52,262 nucleotides of DNA from a bacterium (GTDB taxonomy: Bacteria > Pseudomonadota > Alphaproteobacteria > Ferrovibrionales > Ferrovibrionaceae): assembly GCA_022844005.1 (NCBI GenBank), contig JALHMN010000010.1, positions 1 to 52,262 on the forward strand, read 5' to 3'. This document shows, one piece after another, positions 35,954 through 44,498 of the stretch; position 1 is the stretch's first letter; every line of letters starts with the position of its first letter. The notes under the pieces were generated by a model. The model did not search any database. It saw only the letters and a program-made list of their open reading frames with translations, and had not been told where the DNA came from. The position numbers were made by a program, and so were the translations under genes.

Positions 35954-36895
35954 GTGCTTTCCTTCGTTGCACGACGCATGCTCGCCACCATCCCGGTGCT
36001 CGGGATGGTGGCGATCTTCGTCTTCCTCATGCTGCGTCTCACGCCCGGCGATCCCGCCGCCGTGATCGCGGGCGACAATGCCAACGCCGAGCAGGTCGCC
36101 CAGATCCGGGCCAAGCTCGGCCTGGACGAACCTCTGGTCAGCCAGTTCGTCATCTGGATCACCAAGATGGTCCAAGGCGATTTCGGCGAAAGCTTCTTCT
36201 TCAAGAAGACCGTCGCCGAACTGATCTCCCAGCGCATCGAGCCCACCTTGTCGCTCGCCCTCTGCACCCTGGTGCTGGCGGTAGCGATCGCAGTGCCGCT
36301 CGGCGTGCTCGCCGCGCATCGCCACGGCAGCTGGATCGACCGGTTCGTGATGGGCTTTTCCGTTTTCGGCTTTTCGATCCCGGTCTTCGTCGTCGGCTAT
36401 CTGCTGATCTACGTCTTCGCCATCGAACTGGGCTTGGTGCCGGTGCAAGGCTACAGCCGCATCGCGGGCGGCTTCGGCAGTTTCATCGAGCGGCTGATCC
36501 TGCCCAGCATCACGCTGGCGGTGATCTATATCGCGCTGATCGCCCGCATCACCCGCGCCAGCGTGATCGAGATCCTGGGCGAAGACTACATCCGGACCGC
36601 TCGGGCCAAGGGGCTTTCCAACCGGGTCGTGCTGATGCGGCATGCGCTGCGCAACGCGGCGGTACCGATCATCACCGTCATCGGCATCGGCATCGCGCTG
36701 CTCATCGGCGGCGTCGTCGTTACCGAGAGCGTCTACAATATTCCGGGCCTCGGCCGCCTCGTGGTCGATGCGGTGCTGGCGCGCGATTATCCGGTGATCC
36801 AGGTCGTCATCCTGATGTTCTCCTTCGTCTACGTCCTGATCAATCTGGTGATCGATCTGGCCTACAGCTTCTTTGATCCGAGGATCCGCTATTGA
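35954..36895 (+). CDS. ABC transporter permease (DppB-like)
   Basis: A 313-residue inner-membrane permease with six predicted TM helices. The N-terminus MLSFVARRMLATIPVLGMVA and the GEDYIRTARAKGLSNRVVLM coupling loop (EAA motif) are typical of DppB. Periplasmic sequence near 60-100 is LGLDEPLVSQFVIW. It forms the translocation pore with the next gene. The GTG at 35954 is the likely start, 22 nt after the binding-protein stop. The stop overlaps the next start by 4 nt (TTGA). Confidence 0.93.
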   Translation: MLSFVARRMLATIPVLGMVAIFVFLMLRLTPGDPAAVIAGDNANAEQVAQIRAKLGLDEPLVSQFVIWITKMVQGDFGESFFFKKTVAELISQRIEPTLSLALCTLVLAVAIAVPLGVLAAHRHGSWIDRFVMGFSVFGFSIPVFVVGYLLIYVFAIELGLVPVQGYSRIAGGFGSFIERLILPSITLAVIYIALIARITRASVIEILGEDYIRTARAKGLSNRVVLMRHALRNAAVPIITVIGIGIALLIGGVVVTESVYNIPGLGRLVVDAVLARDYPVIQVVILMFSFVYVLINLVIDLAYSFFDPRIRY

Positions 36896-37833
36896 CCGCC
36901 ACCGCCGACGAACCCGTCGAGATCGACGTAGCGGCTTCCTCAGCCGCCGCCGTCAAGAAGGTCGGCCTGTTCGGCCGCCTGGCGCGCAACCAGAGCGTTG
37001 CCATCGGCGCGGTCCTGGTCGGGCTGATGATCCTGATCGGCCTGTTGGCGCCGCTTCTGGGGGCCACCGACCCCACGGCGATCAGCCCGGCGGCCCGCAA
37101 CCTCAAGCCCGGCGTCGAGCGGAACATCTTCACCCCCGCGGGCGAGCAGGTGACGCGCACCTTCTGGATGGGCAGCGACAGCCTGGGCCGGGACATCTAC
37201 AGCCGCGTACTGTACGGGGCCCGCATCTCGCTCATCATCGGCGTGACAGTGGCCGCACTCAGCGTGGCCATCGGCCTCGTGATCGGCCTGATCGCCGGCT
37301 ATATCCGCTGGACCGATGGCCCGATCATGCGCGTGATGGACGGCATGATGGCGATACCGGGCATTCTGCTCGCCATCGGCCTGGTTTCCGTCTGGGGTGC
37401 CGGTCTCGTCACCGTGATTTTCGCCATCGTCGTACCGGATATCCCGCGGGTGGTGCGACTGGTCCGCTCGGTCGTTCTCTCGATCCGCGAGGAACCCTAT
37501 GTGGAGGCCGCCATCTCGGTGGGCACCCCGGTGCCGCTGATCATGTTCCGGCACATCCTGCCCAACACGATCGCGCCGCTGATCGTGCAGGGCACGTTCA
37601 TCTGCGCCTCGGCCATGCTGGTGGAAGCGACACTCTCCTTCCTCGGAATCGGCATTCCGCCCGATGTACCCACCTGGGGCAACATCATGTCGGAGGGGCG
37701 GAGCTACTTCCGCATCCACCCGCACATGATCCTGTTCCCGGGCATCTTCCTCGCCGTCACGGTATTGGCGGTCAACATGCTGGGCGACGGCCTGCGCGAT
37801 ACGCTCGACCCCCGCCTCAGCAAGCGCATCTGA
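36892..37833 (+). CDS. ABC transporter permease (DppC-like)
   Basis: A 313-residue permease of the DppC type. It has a cytoplasmic N-terminal extension of about 40 residues, then NQSVAIGAVLVGLMILIGLL, the conserved FWMGSDSLGRDIYSRVLYGA, and the EAA coupling loop EEPYVEAAISVGTPVPLIMF. It ends GDGLRDTLDPRLSKRI, the standard C-terminus. The TTG start overlaps the preceding stop codon, pointing to translational coupling and equal subunit amounts. Confidence 0.93.
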   Translation: MTATADEPVEIDVAASSAAAVKKVGLFGRLARNQSVAIGAVLVGLMILIGLLAPLLGATDPTAISPAARNLKPGVERNIFTPAGEQVTRTFWMGSDSLGRDIYSRVLYGARISLIIGVTVAALSVAIGLVIGLIAGYIRWTDGPIMRVMDGMMAIPGILLAIGLVSVWGAGLVTVIFAIVVPDIPRVVRLVRSVVLSIREEPYVEAAISVGTPVPLIMFRHILPNTIAPLIVQGTFICASAMLVEATLSFLGIGIPPDVPTWGNIMSEGRSYFRIHPHMILFPGIFLAVTVLAVNMLGDGLRDTLDPRLSKRI

Positions 37834-37834
37834 C

Positions 37835-39454
37835 ATGAAATCCGTTCTTGATATCCGCAATCTCACCATTGCGCTGCCCAAAGGCAGCGACCGGCCGCAT
37901 GCGGTCGAGAATGTGAGCCTGTCGGTCGGCGCGGGCGAGATCGTCTGCCTGGTCGGCGAATCGGGATCCGGCAAGTCCGTCATCGCGCATACCGTGATGG
38001 GCCTTCTGGCGGGTGCGTTGAAACCCGTCGGCGGCGAGATTCTCCTCGAAGGCGAAGACGTCCTGAAGGTGGACGAAGCGCGCCTGCGCGAACTGCGCTG
38101 CACCCGCATGTCGATGATCTTCCAGGAGCCGATGACGGCACTGAACCCGGTCATGACCTGCGGCGATCAGATCGACGAGGTGCTGCGCACCCATACCAGC
38201 ATCGACGCGCCGACGCGGAAGAAGAAGATCATCGCCATCCTGGAGCGGGTTCACATGCCCGATCCCGAACGGCTCTATGCTTCCTATCCGCATCAGCTGT
38301 CCGGCGGCCAGCGTCAGCGCATCATGATCGCGATGGCGCTGATCCTCGAGCCGGTTCTGCTGATCGCAGACGAGCCGACGACGGCGCTGGACGTGACGAC
38401 CCAGGCCCAGATCCTGGAGCTGATCCGCGACATCCAGCGCGAGCGCGGTACCGGCGTCCTGTTCATCACGCACGATTTCGGGGTGGTTTCCGAGATCGCC
38501 GATCGCGTAGCCGTGCTCCGCCTCGGCAATCTGGTCGAGCTCGGCCCGACCGAGGAGGTGTTGCGGCGGCCCCAGCACGCCTATTCGCGCATGCTGATCT
38601 CCTCGGTCCCGAGCATGACACCGAAGCATCGCGACCGGGATACCGCGGCGATCGTGGTCCTGCGCACCGACGGCCTCGGCAAGACCTACGGCGGCAGCAG
38701 CTTCTTCCAGAAGTCGCGCCCGGTGAGGGCGGCGGACGATGTCAGCATCGAGGTGCGCCGCGGCGAGGCGCTGGGCATCGTGGGCGAATCCGGTTCCGGC
38801 AAGTCCACCGTGGCCCGTTGCATCGCCCGACTGATCGATCCGACCGAGGGGCGAATCTATCTCGGCGGGGACGAAGTGGGCTGGCTGTCCAGCCGTGTGT
38901 TGCGCAAGCACCGCCGGCGCATCCAGATCGTCTTCCAGGATCCTTACCGTTCGCTCAATCCGCGACGCACAGTCGTGGAATCGGTGATCGAAGGGCCGAT
39001 GAATTATGGCGTGAGCCGCAAGGAAGCCACCGAACGCGCAAAGTCGCTGTTCGAGATCGTCCGCCTCGACCCGCGCGCGCTGGATCGCTATCCGCATCAG
39101 TTCTCGGGCGGCCAGCGCCAGCGAATCTGTATTGCCAGGGCGCTGGCCATGGAGCCGGAACTGCTGATCGCCGACGAAGCGGTATCGGCGCTGGATGTTT
39201 CGGTGCAGGCGCAGGTTCTTCAGCTGCTGGACGACATCCGCGACAAGTTGAAGCTCGCCATGCTGTTCATCACGCATGATCTGCGGGTGGCCGCCCAGGT
39301 CTGCGAGACGATCGCGGTGATGCAGAAGGGGAAGGTCGTCGAATACGGGCTGGTGGCGGACGTCTTCAATACGCCCAAGCACGTCTATACCCAGGAGCTG
39401 CTGAAGGCGGCGCCGGGAAAGGGCTGGGACTTCGCTGCTTTCGCGCCGGCTTGA
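37835..39454 (+). CDS. ABC transporter, fused double ATP-binding protein (DppD-DppF type)
   Basis: A 539-residue protein with two nucleotide-binding domains in tandem. The first has Walker A GESGSGKSVI, signature HQLSGGQRQR and Walker B LIADEPTTALD. The second has GESGSGKSTV, HQFSGGQRQR and LIADEAVSALD; in it the Asp-Glu of Walker B is kept but the usual PT is AV. Two separate genes (DppD and DppF) are common, and fusion occurs in many rhizobia-like organisms. It powers the upstream permeases. The gene starts 1 nt after the permease stop and ends the importer operon. Confidence 0.94.
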   Translation: MKSVLDIRNLTIALPKGSDRPHAVENVSLSVGAGEIVCLVGESGSGKSVIAHTVMGLLAGALKPVGGEILLEGEDVLKVDEARLRELRCTRMSMIFQEPMTALNPVMTCGDQIDEVLRTHTSIDAPTRKKKIIAILERVHMPDPERLYASYPHQLSGGQRQRIMIAMALILEPVLLIADEPTTALDVTTQAQILELIRDIQRERGTGVLFITHDFGVVSEIADRVAVLRLGNLVELGPTEEVLRRPQHAYSRMLISSVPSMTPKHRDRDTAAIVVLRTDGLGKTYGGSSFFQKSRPVRAADDVSIEVRRGEALGIVGESGSGKSTVARCIARLIDPTEGRIYLGGDEVGWLSSRVLRKHRRRIQIVFQDPYRSLNPRRTVVESVIEGPMNYGVSRKEATERAKSLFEIVRLDPRALDRYPHQFSGGQRQRICIARALAMEPELLIADEAVSALDVSVQAQVLQLLDDIRDKLKLAMLFITHDLRVAAQVCETIAVMQKGKVVEYGLVADVFNTPKHVYTQELLKAAPGKGWDFAAFAPA

Positions 39455-39529
39455 GGTTCACGCCCAGCCGGATTCGGTCTAGGATCGCACGATCGCTGAT
39501 GCATCGTTCGACCAGGGGAGGCGCGCAGG

Positions 39530-40270
39530 GTGAAGCATCGCGTCCAGATCCCGTTGCGGCATTTCTTTGCCACGCCGCCGACGCCTTGCCCCTACCTGCC
39601 CGGCCGGCTGGAACGGAAGGTTGTGACGCTGCTTGCCGGCGAGGATCCCGACCGTCTGCATGATGCGCTGAGCCAGGCCGGATTCCGGCGCAGCCAGGAT
39701 CTGGCCTATCGCCCGGCATGCGAAGGCTGCAGCGCCTGCATTCCGGTTCGCATCCCCGTCGAACGATTCCTGCCCGGCCGTTCGCTGCGCCGGGTCCAGG
39801 GCCGCAACCTGGGCATCAGCGCAAGGATGATGCCGGCGATCGCCACCAGGGAGCATTTCAGCCTGTTCCGGCGGTATCTGCTGAGCCGCCATTCCGGCGG
39901 CGGCATGGCCGACATGGATTACGCCGATTACCGCGCCATGGTCGAGGAGACGCCGGTCGACACCGCTCTCACCGAGTTCCGGCGAGGGGACGGCGAACTC
40001 TATGCCGTGTGCCTGACGGATCGAATGAAAGACGGGTTCTCGCTGGTCTACAGTTTCTTCGACCCCGCCTACGATCCCTGCAGCCCGGGCACATTCATCA
40101 TTCTCTGGCATGCCCTGGAAGCCCGGGAAAGGGAACTGGGCTACGTCTATCTCGGCTACTGGATCGAGCAGAGCCGCAAGATGGCCTACAAGGCACGCTT
40201 CCGGCCGCTGGAGCGCCTCGGCCCGGATGGATGGCGGCCGTTCGAACCCGGCGACGTCATCGCCTCTTGA
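39530..40270 (+). CDS. bpt: Aspartate/glutamate leucyltransferase or arginyltransferase
   Basis: A 246-residue protein. The N-terminal domain has a CxxC-like site (TPPTPCPYLPG, then YRPACEGCSACIPVRIPVE), and the C-terminal GNAT-like domain has DGFSLVYSFFDP and YVYLGYWIEQSRKMAYKARF. This is the Bpt/Ate1 family, which adds Leu to N-terminal Asp/Glu of proteins and so creates an N-degron for ClpS and ClpAP. The GTG start is well placed after GGGGAGG. It is a single gene between the ABC importer and TRAP genes, with no partner nearby. Confidence 0.9.
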   Translation: MKHRVQIPLRHFFATPPTPCPYLPGRLERKVVTLLAGEDPDRLHDALSQAGFRRSQDLAYRPACEGCSACIPVRIPVERFLPGRSLRRVQGRNLGISARMMPAIATREHFSLFRRYLLSRHSGGGMADMDYADYRAMVEETPVDTALTEFRRGDGELYAVCLTDRMKDGFSLVYSFFDPAYDPCSPGTFIILWHALEARERELGYVYLGYWIEQSRKMAYKARFRPLERLGPDGWRPFEPGDVIAS

Positions 40271-40323
40271 CGAGATCGGCCTTTGTTGCGACCTTTCGAC
40301 GCAACAAGGGGAGGGAGAGCACC

Positions 40324-41421
40324 GTGAAACGTCGCGACTTCGTAACCGCAGCAGCAGTCGGAGCGACGGCTGCAGCCAGTTTCCCGAAATTCGCCATCAG
40401 CCAGGGTCGCATCGAGTGGCGGATGGTTACCGCGTGGCCGCGCGGCCTCGTCCCTGTGCACCAGGGCGCGGAACGCATCGCCAAGCGCATCGAACTGATG
40501 AGCGGCGGCAAGATGTCCGTGAAGGTGTACGCCGCGGGCGAGTTGCTGCCCGCCTTCGGCGGCTGGGACGGCATCATCAGCGGCGCCTGCGAGATGGCGC
40601 ACGACACGCCCTACTACCATGTCGGCAAATGCCTGGGTGCGGCCGTCTATTCGGCGGTGCCCTTCGGCATGACGGCAAACGAGTTCTATGCCTGGCTCAC
40701 GCATGGCGGCGGCCAGGACCTGTGGGACAAGCTGTATGCGCAGTTCGGGCTGAAGGCCTTCACCCAGGGCCCTACCGGTGAGCAGTTCTTCGGATGGTTC
40801 CGCAAGGAGATCAAGTCGGTCGACGACATCAAGGGCCTGAAGATGCGTACCGCCGGCTATGGCGTGAACGTGCTCCAGAAGCTCGGGGCGACCGTGGTGA
40901 CACTGCCGCCCGGCGAGACCTTCGCCGCCCTGCAGTCGGGCGCGATCGACAGCGTCGAATGGGTCGGCCCCTATGCCGACCTGGCGCTCGGCTTCCACAA
41001 GATCGCCAAATACTACTACTGGCCGGGCACGTCGGAGCCGTCCGTCTCGGGACAGGTGATGATGTCGAAGTCCAAGTACGACGCATTGCCGAAGGATCTG
41101 CAGGAGATCATCCGCGTCACCATCGAGCACGAATACAGCACCATCTATTCGGACTACTTCGCGCCGTCCATCGGGGCGCTGAACGAGCTCCTGACCAAGC
41201 AGGGCGTGCAGCTGCGGCAGGTGCCGCGCGACGTGCTCATGGCTCTGGGCAAGGCTTCCGGCGAGGTGATCCAGGAACTGCTCGACAAGGCGGACCCCGC
41301 CTCCAAGGAAGTGCTGGTCAGCTATCTGAAGTTCCGCAAATCGATCCTGGGCTATTCGCGGATCACGCAGCTGGCCTATATGCAGGCACGGCTCCTGGAT
41401 TTCCAGTATCCGGGCGGCTGA
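40324..41421 (+). CDS. TRAP transporter substrate-binding protein 1 (DctP/TakP-like, Tat signal)
   Basis: A 365-residue binding protein. A twin-arginine signal (KRRDFVTAAAVGATAAA) indicates export in folded form. The mature part follows the DctP pattern: GAERIAKRIELMSGGKMSVK, AFGGWDGIISGACEMAHDTP, WFRKEIKSVDDIKGLKMRTA with the conserved Arg, and ALQSGAIDSVEWVGPYADLA, similar to the sodium/ligand site of the 2-oxoacid binder TakP. The GTG start follows GGGGAGGGAG. It and the next gene are clear paralogs. A stem-loop (41429-41457) separates them. Confidence 0.92.
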   Translation: MKRRDFVTAAAVGATAAASFPKFAISQGRIEWRMVTAWPRGLVPVHQGAERIAKRIELMSGGKMSVKVYAAGELLPAFGGWDGIISGACEMAHDTPYYHVGKCLGAAVYSAVPFGMTANEFYAWLTHGGGQDLWDKLYAQFGLKAFTQGPTGEQFFGWFRKEIKSVDDIKGLKMRTAGYGVNVLQKLGATVVTLPPGETFAALQSGAIDSVEWVGPYADLALGFHKIAKYYYWPGTSEPSVSGQVMMSKSKYDALPKDLQEIIRVTIEHEYSTIYSDYFAPSIGALNELLTKQGVQLRQVPRDVLMALGKASGEVIQELLDKADPASKEVLVSYLKFRKSILGYSRITQLAYMQARLLDFQYPGG

Positions 41422-41428
41422 GATCAGC

Positions 41429-41457
41429 GACGGCGCCTGGAACCACCGGGCGCCGTC
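41429..41457 (+). terminator. Hairpin between the two TRAP binding-protein genes
   Basis: A perfect 9-bp stem GACGGCGCC/GGCGCCGTC with an 11-nt loop, 8 nt after the first stop. There is no long U-tract. It may lower read-through so that the two paralogs are expressed unequally. Confidence 0.5.
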
Positions 41458-41565
41458 TCGCCTCTTCATCGCATTGCCAATTCATGCCCGGTGGCTATTG
41501 TAAATCAGCCGGCCGCAGGCCGCCGTCGCGGCCTAAAATGCGGTTGAGGGCAGGGAGAGAACTAA

Positions 41566-42672
41566 ATGGAACGTCGTCGATTTATCAAGACCGCGGGCCT
41601 CGGCGCCGTGGCCGCGGCCGGTGCTGCAGCCAGCTTCCCGAAGGTCGCAATCAGCCAGGGCCGCGTCGAATGGCGCATGGTAACCGGATGGCCGAAGGGA
41701 TTGCCGGGTCTGCACACGGGCGCCGAGCGATTCGCGCAGCGCGTTGGCGACATGAGCGGCGGGCGGCTGACGATCAAGGTCTTCGCCGCCGGTGAATTGG
41801 TTCCCGCCTTCGGCGGCTGGGATGCCGTGGTCAGCGGCTCGGCGGAAATGGCGCATGACGCGCCCTACTATCACATCTCCAAGGCCGTCGGCGCCGCCTT
41901 CTTCTCGGCCGTCCCCTTCGGCCTCACGGCGACCGAGACCTCGGCCTGGATCAACTTCGGCGGCGGCCAGGAAGTCTGGGACAAGCTCTACAACCCCTTC
42001 GGCCTGATGGCCTTGCACGGTGGTTCCACCGGCGTGCAGATGGGCGGCTGGTTCCGCAAGGAAATCAAGTCGGTCGACGACCTGAAGGGCCTGAAGTTCC
42101 GCATGCCGGGCCAGGGCGGCCAGGTGCTGACCAAGCTGGGTGCCACGGTCGTGAACCTGCCGGGCGGCGAGATCTTCCCGGCCCTGCAGTCGGGCGCCAT
42201 CGACGGCACCGAATGGGTCGGCCCCTACAACGACCTCGCGCTCGGTTTCTACAAGGTGGCGCCCTACTACTACTGGCCCGGTTTCCACGAGCCCGGCACG
42301 ACGCTCCAGGTCATGATGAGCAAGGCGAAGTTCGAAGCCCTGCCCAAGGACCTGCAGGCGATCATCCGGAGCGCGGCGGCAGCCGAAATGGACGTGATGA
42401 CCTCCGAATTCAACGGCAAGTCCGGTCCGGCGCTGAACGAACTGATCACCAAGCATCGGGTGCAGTTGCGCCAATTCCCGCGCGACGTGCTCATCGCCTT
42501 CGGCACCGCCTCCGGCGAGGTGATGCAGGAGGTGCTGGACAAGGCGGACCCGAACTCGAAGGCGGTGGCGGTTTCCTTCCTCAAGTTCCGGAAGGAAATC
42601 ATGGCCTATTCGCGGATCTCGGATCTCGCCTATATGCAGGCGCGCCTGCTGTCGTTCAAATACCCGGGCTGA
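41566..42672 (+). CDS. TRAP transporter substrate-binding protein 2 (DctP/TakP-like, Tat signal)
   Basis: A 368-residue paralog of the preceding protein, with a stronger Tat motif (RRRFIKTAGLGAVAAAGAA). It shares most of the mature sequence pattern (GAERFAQRVGDMSGGRLTIK, WFRKEIKSVDDLKGLKFRMP, ALQSGAIDGTEWVGPYNDLA). It differs around the ligand pocket: STGVQMGGWF instead of PTGEQFFGWF, and GQGGQVLTKL instead of GYGVNVLQKL. The two therefore probably bind different organic acids and share one permease. A possible promoter (TTGCCA 41474-41479, TATTGT 41496-41501, spacer 16) lies before it. GGGAGAG precedes the ATG. Confidence 0.92.
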   Translation: MERRRFIKTAGLGAVAAAGAAASFPKVAISQGRVEWRMVTGWPKGLPGLHTGAERFAQRVGDMSGGRLTIKVFAAGELVPAFGGWDAVVSGSAEMAHDAPYYHISKAVGAAFFSAVPFGLTATETSAWINFGGGQEVWDKLYNPFGLMALHGGSTGVQMGGWFRKEIKSVDDLKGLKFRMPGQGGQVLTKLGATVVNLPGGEIFPALQSGAIDGTEWVGPYNDLALGFYKVAPYYYWPGFHEPGTTLQVMMSKAKFEALPKDLQAIIRSAAAAEMDVMTSEFNGKSGPALNELITKHRVQLRQFPRDVLIAFGTASGEVMQEVLDKADPNSKAVAVSFLKFRKEIMAYSRISDLAYMQARLLSFKYPG

Positions 42673-42693
42673 AACCGGCCCCGCTTGCCGACA

Positions 42694-42727
42694 AGCCCCG
42701 TCCCGGCCAGCCGGGGCGGGGCTTTTT
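42694..42727 (+). terminator. Rho-independent terminator after the TRAP binding proteins
   Basis: A 13-bp stem AGCCCCGTCCCGG/CCGGGGCGGGGCT with a single G-T pair and loop CCAG, followed by TTTTT. It is the clearest intrinsic terminator in the window. It faces the end of the convergent TRAP permease operon, whose last stop codon starts 3 bp further on. Confidence 0.85.
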
Positions 42728-42729
42728 CC

Positions 42730-42954
42730 TTAAGGAACCAGCAGCAGTTCGAGGCCGAAATCGAGCCCGGCGATAAGCCCCGCGATCAGCACGGCCAGAT
42801 GAGCCAGCATCAGGAGTTCGGCGGCGATGGGAAAGCGCCCCTGCCCGTCGCGCCCGGCGATGGAATGCACCAGGCGCCGCAGCGGTAGGAAGGTCACCAG
42901 CCACAGGCTGAGCGCCACGATGGCGATGATCGCATCGATGCCGAGCTGGTTCAT
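42730..42954 (-). CDS. Small two-TM membrane protein coupled to dctM (unknown function)
   Basis: A 74-residue protein with two hydrophobic helices (about 5-22, IDAIIAIVALSLWLVTFL, and about 45-70, ELLMLAHLAVLIAGLIAGLD). A basic loop, RRLVHSIAGRDGQGR, lies between them. Its ATG overlaps the dctM stop (ATGA), so it is translated with the TRAP permease. I do not recognise a family. It could be an accessory TRAP subunit or a membrane-assembly factor. The gene is too tightly packed and hydrophobic to be a chance frame. Confidence 0.75.
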   Translation of the reverse strand: MNQLGIDAIIAIVALSLWLVTFLPLRRLVHSIAGRDGQGRFPIAAELLMLAHLAVLIAGLIAGLDFGLELLLVP

Positions 42955-44498
42955 TGCAGCACCCCCGGCAGCCCCTGCTGGTCGGAGCCCGTCCCCCCAC
43001 CCTGGCCGAAGGGCTGGTCGCTCTCCATCGGCTGGGACAGGTCGTCCTCGGGCCGAACATTGAGCTGGTCGAGCGACTGGGGCGCCTCCAGCGAGAAATC
43101 CTGACGGAAGATGTATTCGGGCAGCCAAGTGGCGGTCTGGGGATAGAGCCAGATCAGCGACATGGCGAAGATCTGCAAGCCGATCCAGGGGATGACCCCG
43201 GTCCAGATCTGCGGGGTCGTCACCGCGGCGGGGGCGATGCCCCGCATATAGAACAGGGTGTAGCCGAAGGGCGGCGTGAGGAAACTGGTCTGCAGGTTCA
43301 CCCCGATGATGACGCCGAGCCATACCGGGTGGAAGCCGAGCAGGATGAGCGCCGTGCCGCAGATCGGCACGGTGATCAGGATGATCTCGAAGGTGTCGAG
43401 GAAGAAGCCCAGCAGGAACATCACCGCCATGACCACCAGCAGCGCGCCGATGCGCCCGCCCGGGGTATTGCTGAGCGCCTGTTCCACGAGATGCTCGCCG
43501 CCGAGACCCCGGAAGGTGAGGCTGAACAGCGATGCCGCCATCACGATCACGAAGACGAGGCCGGCGGTCATCATCGTGCTGTGGCTGGCATGCCGGATCA
43601 TGTCGAAGTTGAGCCGACCGTTGAGGGCGGCAAGCAGAACCGCGCCGAGCGCACCGATCGAGGCGCTTTCCGTGGCGGTCGCGATGCCGCCGAGGATGCT
43701 GCCCAGCACCGCCACGATCAGGAGCAGCGGCGGGATCATCGCGAGCAGCACGCGCCGGGGCAGGCCGCGCTTCTCCTCGGCGGTGAGTTCGATCGCCGGG
43801 CAACTCTCCGGCACCATCACCGCCTTGTAGATCATCCACAGGACGTAGAGTCCGACCAACATCAGGCCAGGGATCAGCGCCCCGGCAAAGAGGTCGCCGA
43901 CCGATACCGGATCGGGCGACAGGTTGCCGAGCTTGGCCTGCGCCTGCTGGTTGACCCCGGCAAGGAGGTCTCCCAGCACGATCAGGATCGTCGAGGGCGG
44001 GATGATCTGGGCCAGCGTCGCCGAGGTGCAGATGACGCCGGTGGCGAGCCGGGGGTCGTAGTTGGCGCGCAGCATGGCGGGCAGGCTGATCAGGCCCATG
44101 GTGACGACGGTCGCGCCGACCACGCCGGTCGAGGCGGCGAGCATGGCGCCGACAATGACGACCGCGATCCCGAGGCCGCCCGGCAGCTTGCCGAAAAGCT
44201 GGCCCATCGTGACCAGCAGTTCCTCGGCTATGCCCGATCTTTCGAGCACAAATCCCATGAAGACGAAGAGCGGGACGGCGACCAGCACCTCGTTGCGCAT
44301 GATGCCCACGTAGCGGGGCGGCAGCGCGCTCATGAACGACCAGTCGAAGGCGCCGATCATGTAGCCGATGAAGCCGAAGATGATCGAGGCGCCGGCCAGC
44401 GAAAAGGCGATCGGATAGCCCAGCATCAGCGTCGCCAGAACGCTGATGAAGAGCAGAATGGAGAGAATGTCCCCCGGACTGAGACCAAACAGCGTCAT
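42951..44498 (-). CDS. dctM: TRAP transporter large permease subunit
   Basis: A 515-residue polytopic membrane protein with about a dozen helices: GDILSILLFISVLATLMLGY, the conserved FVFMGFVLERSGIAEELL, GVVGATVVTMGLISLPAMLR, and PPSTILIVLGDLLAGV, a TRAP permease signature. It is longer than many DctM proteins because of extended loops and a hydrophilic C-terminal tail of about 50 residues rich in Asp, Gln and Gly. It drives sodium-coupled uptake of the organic acid delivered by the binding proteins. The ATG overlaps the dctQ stop by 4 nt. Confidence 0.92.
   Translation of the reverse strand: MTLFGLSPGDILSILLFISVLATLMLGYPIAFSLAGASIIFGFIGYMIGAFDWSFMSALPPRYVGIMRNEVLVAVPLFVFMGFVLERSGIAEELLVTMGQLFGKLPGGLGIAVVIVGAMLAASTGVVGATVVTMGLISLPAMLRANYDPRLATGVICTSATLAQIIPPSTILIVLGDLLAGVNQQAQAKLGNLSPDPVSVGDLFAGALIPGLMLVGLYVLWMIYKAVMVPESCPAIELTAEEKRGLPRRVLLAMIPPLLLIVAVLGSILGGIATATESASIGALGAVLLAALNGRLNFDMIRHASHSTMMTAGLVFVIVMAASLFSLTFRGLGGEHLVEQALSNTPGGRIGALLVVMAVMFLLGFFLDTFEIILITVPICGTALILLGFHPVWLGVIIGVNLQTSFLTPPFGYTLFYMRGIAPAAVTTPQIWTGVIPWIGLQIFAMSLIWLYPQTATWLPEYIFRQDFSLEAPQSLDQLNVRPEDDLSQPMESDQPFGQGGGTGSDQQGLPGVLQ

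Noticed and set aside
34198-36267. Open frame of 689 codons on the minus strand opposite the ABC binding protein and permease
   Set aside because: His/Arg/Asp-rich composition with no domain, and antisense to well-recognised transporter genes.
41422-41565. Riboswitch or regulatory RNA between the two TRAP binding-protein genes
   Set aside because: Only a simple hairpin and a weak promoter are visible; no known riboswitch core.
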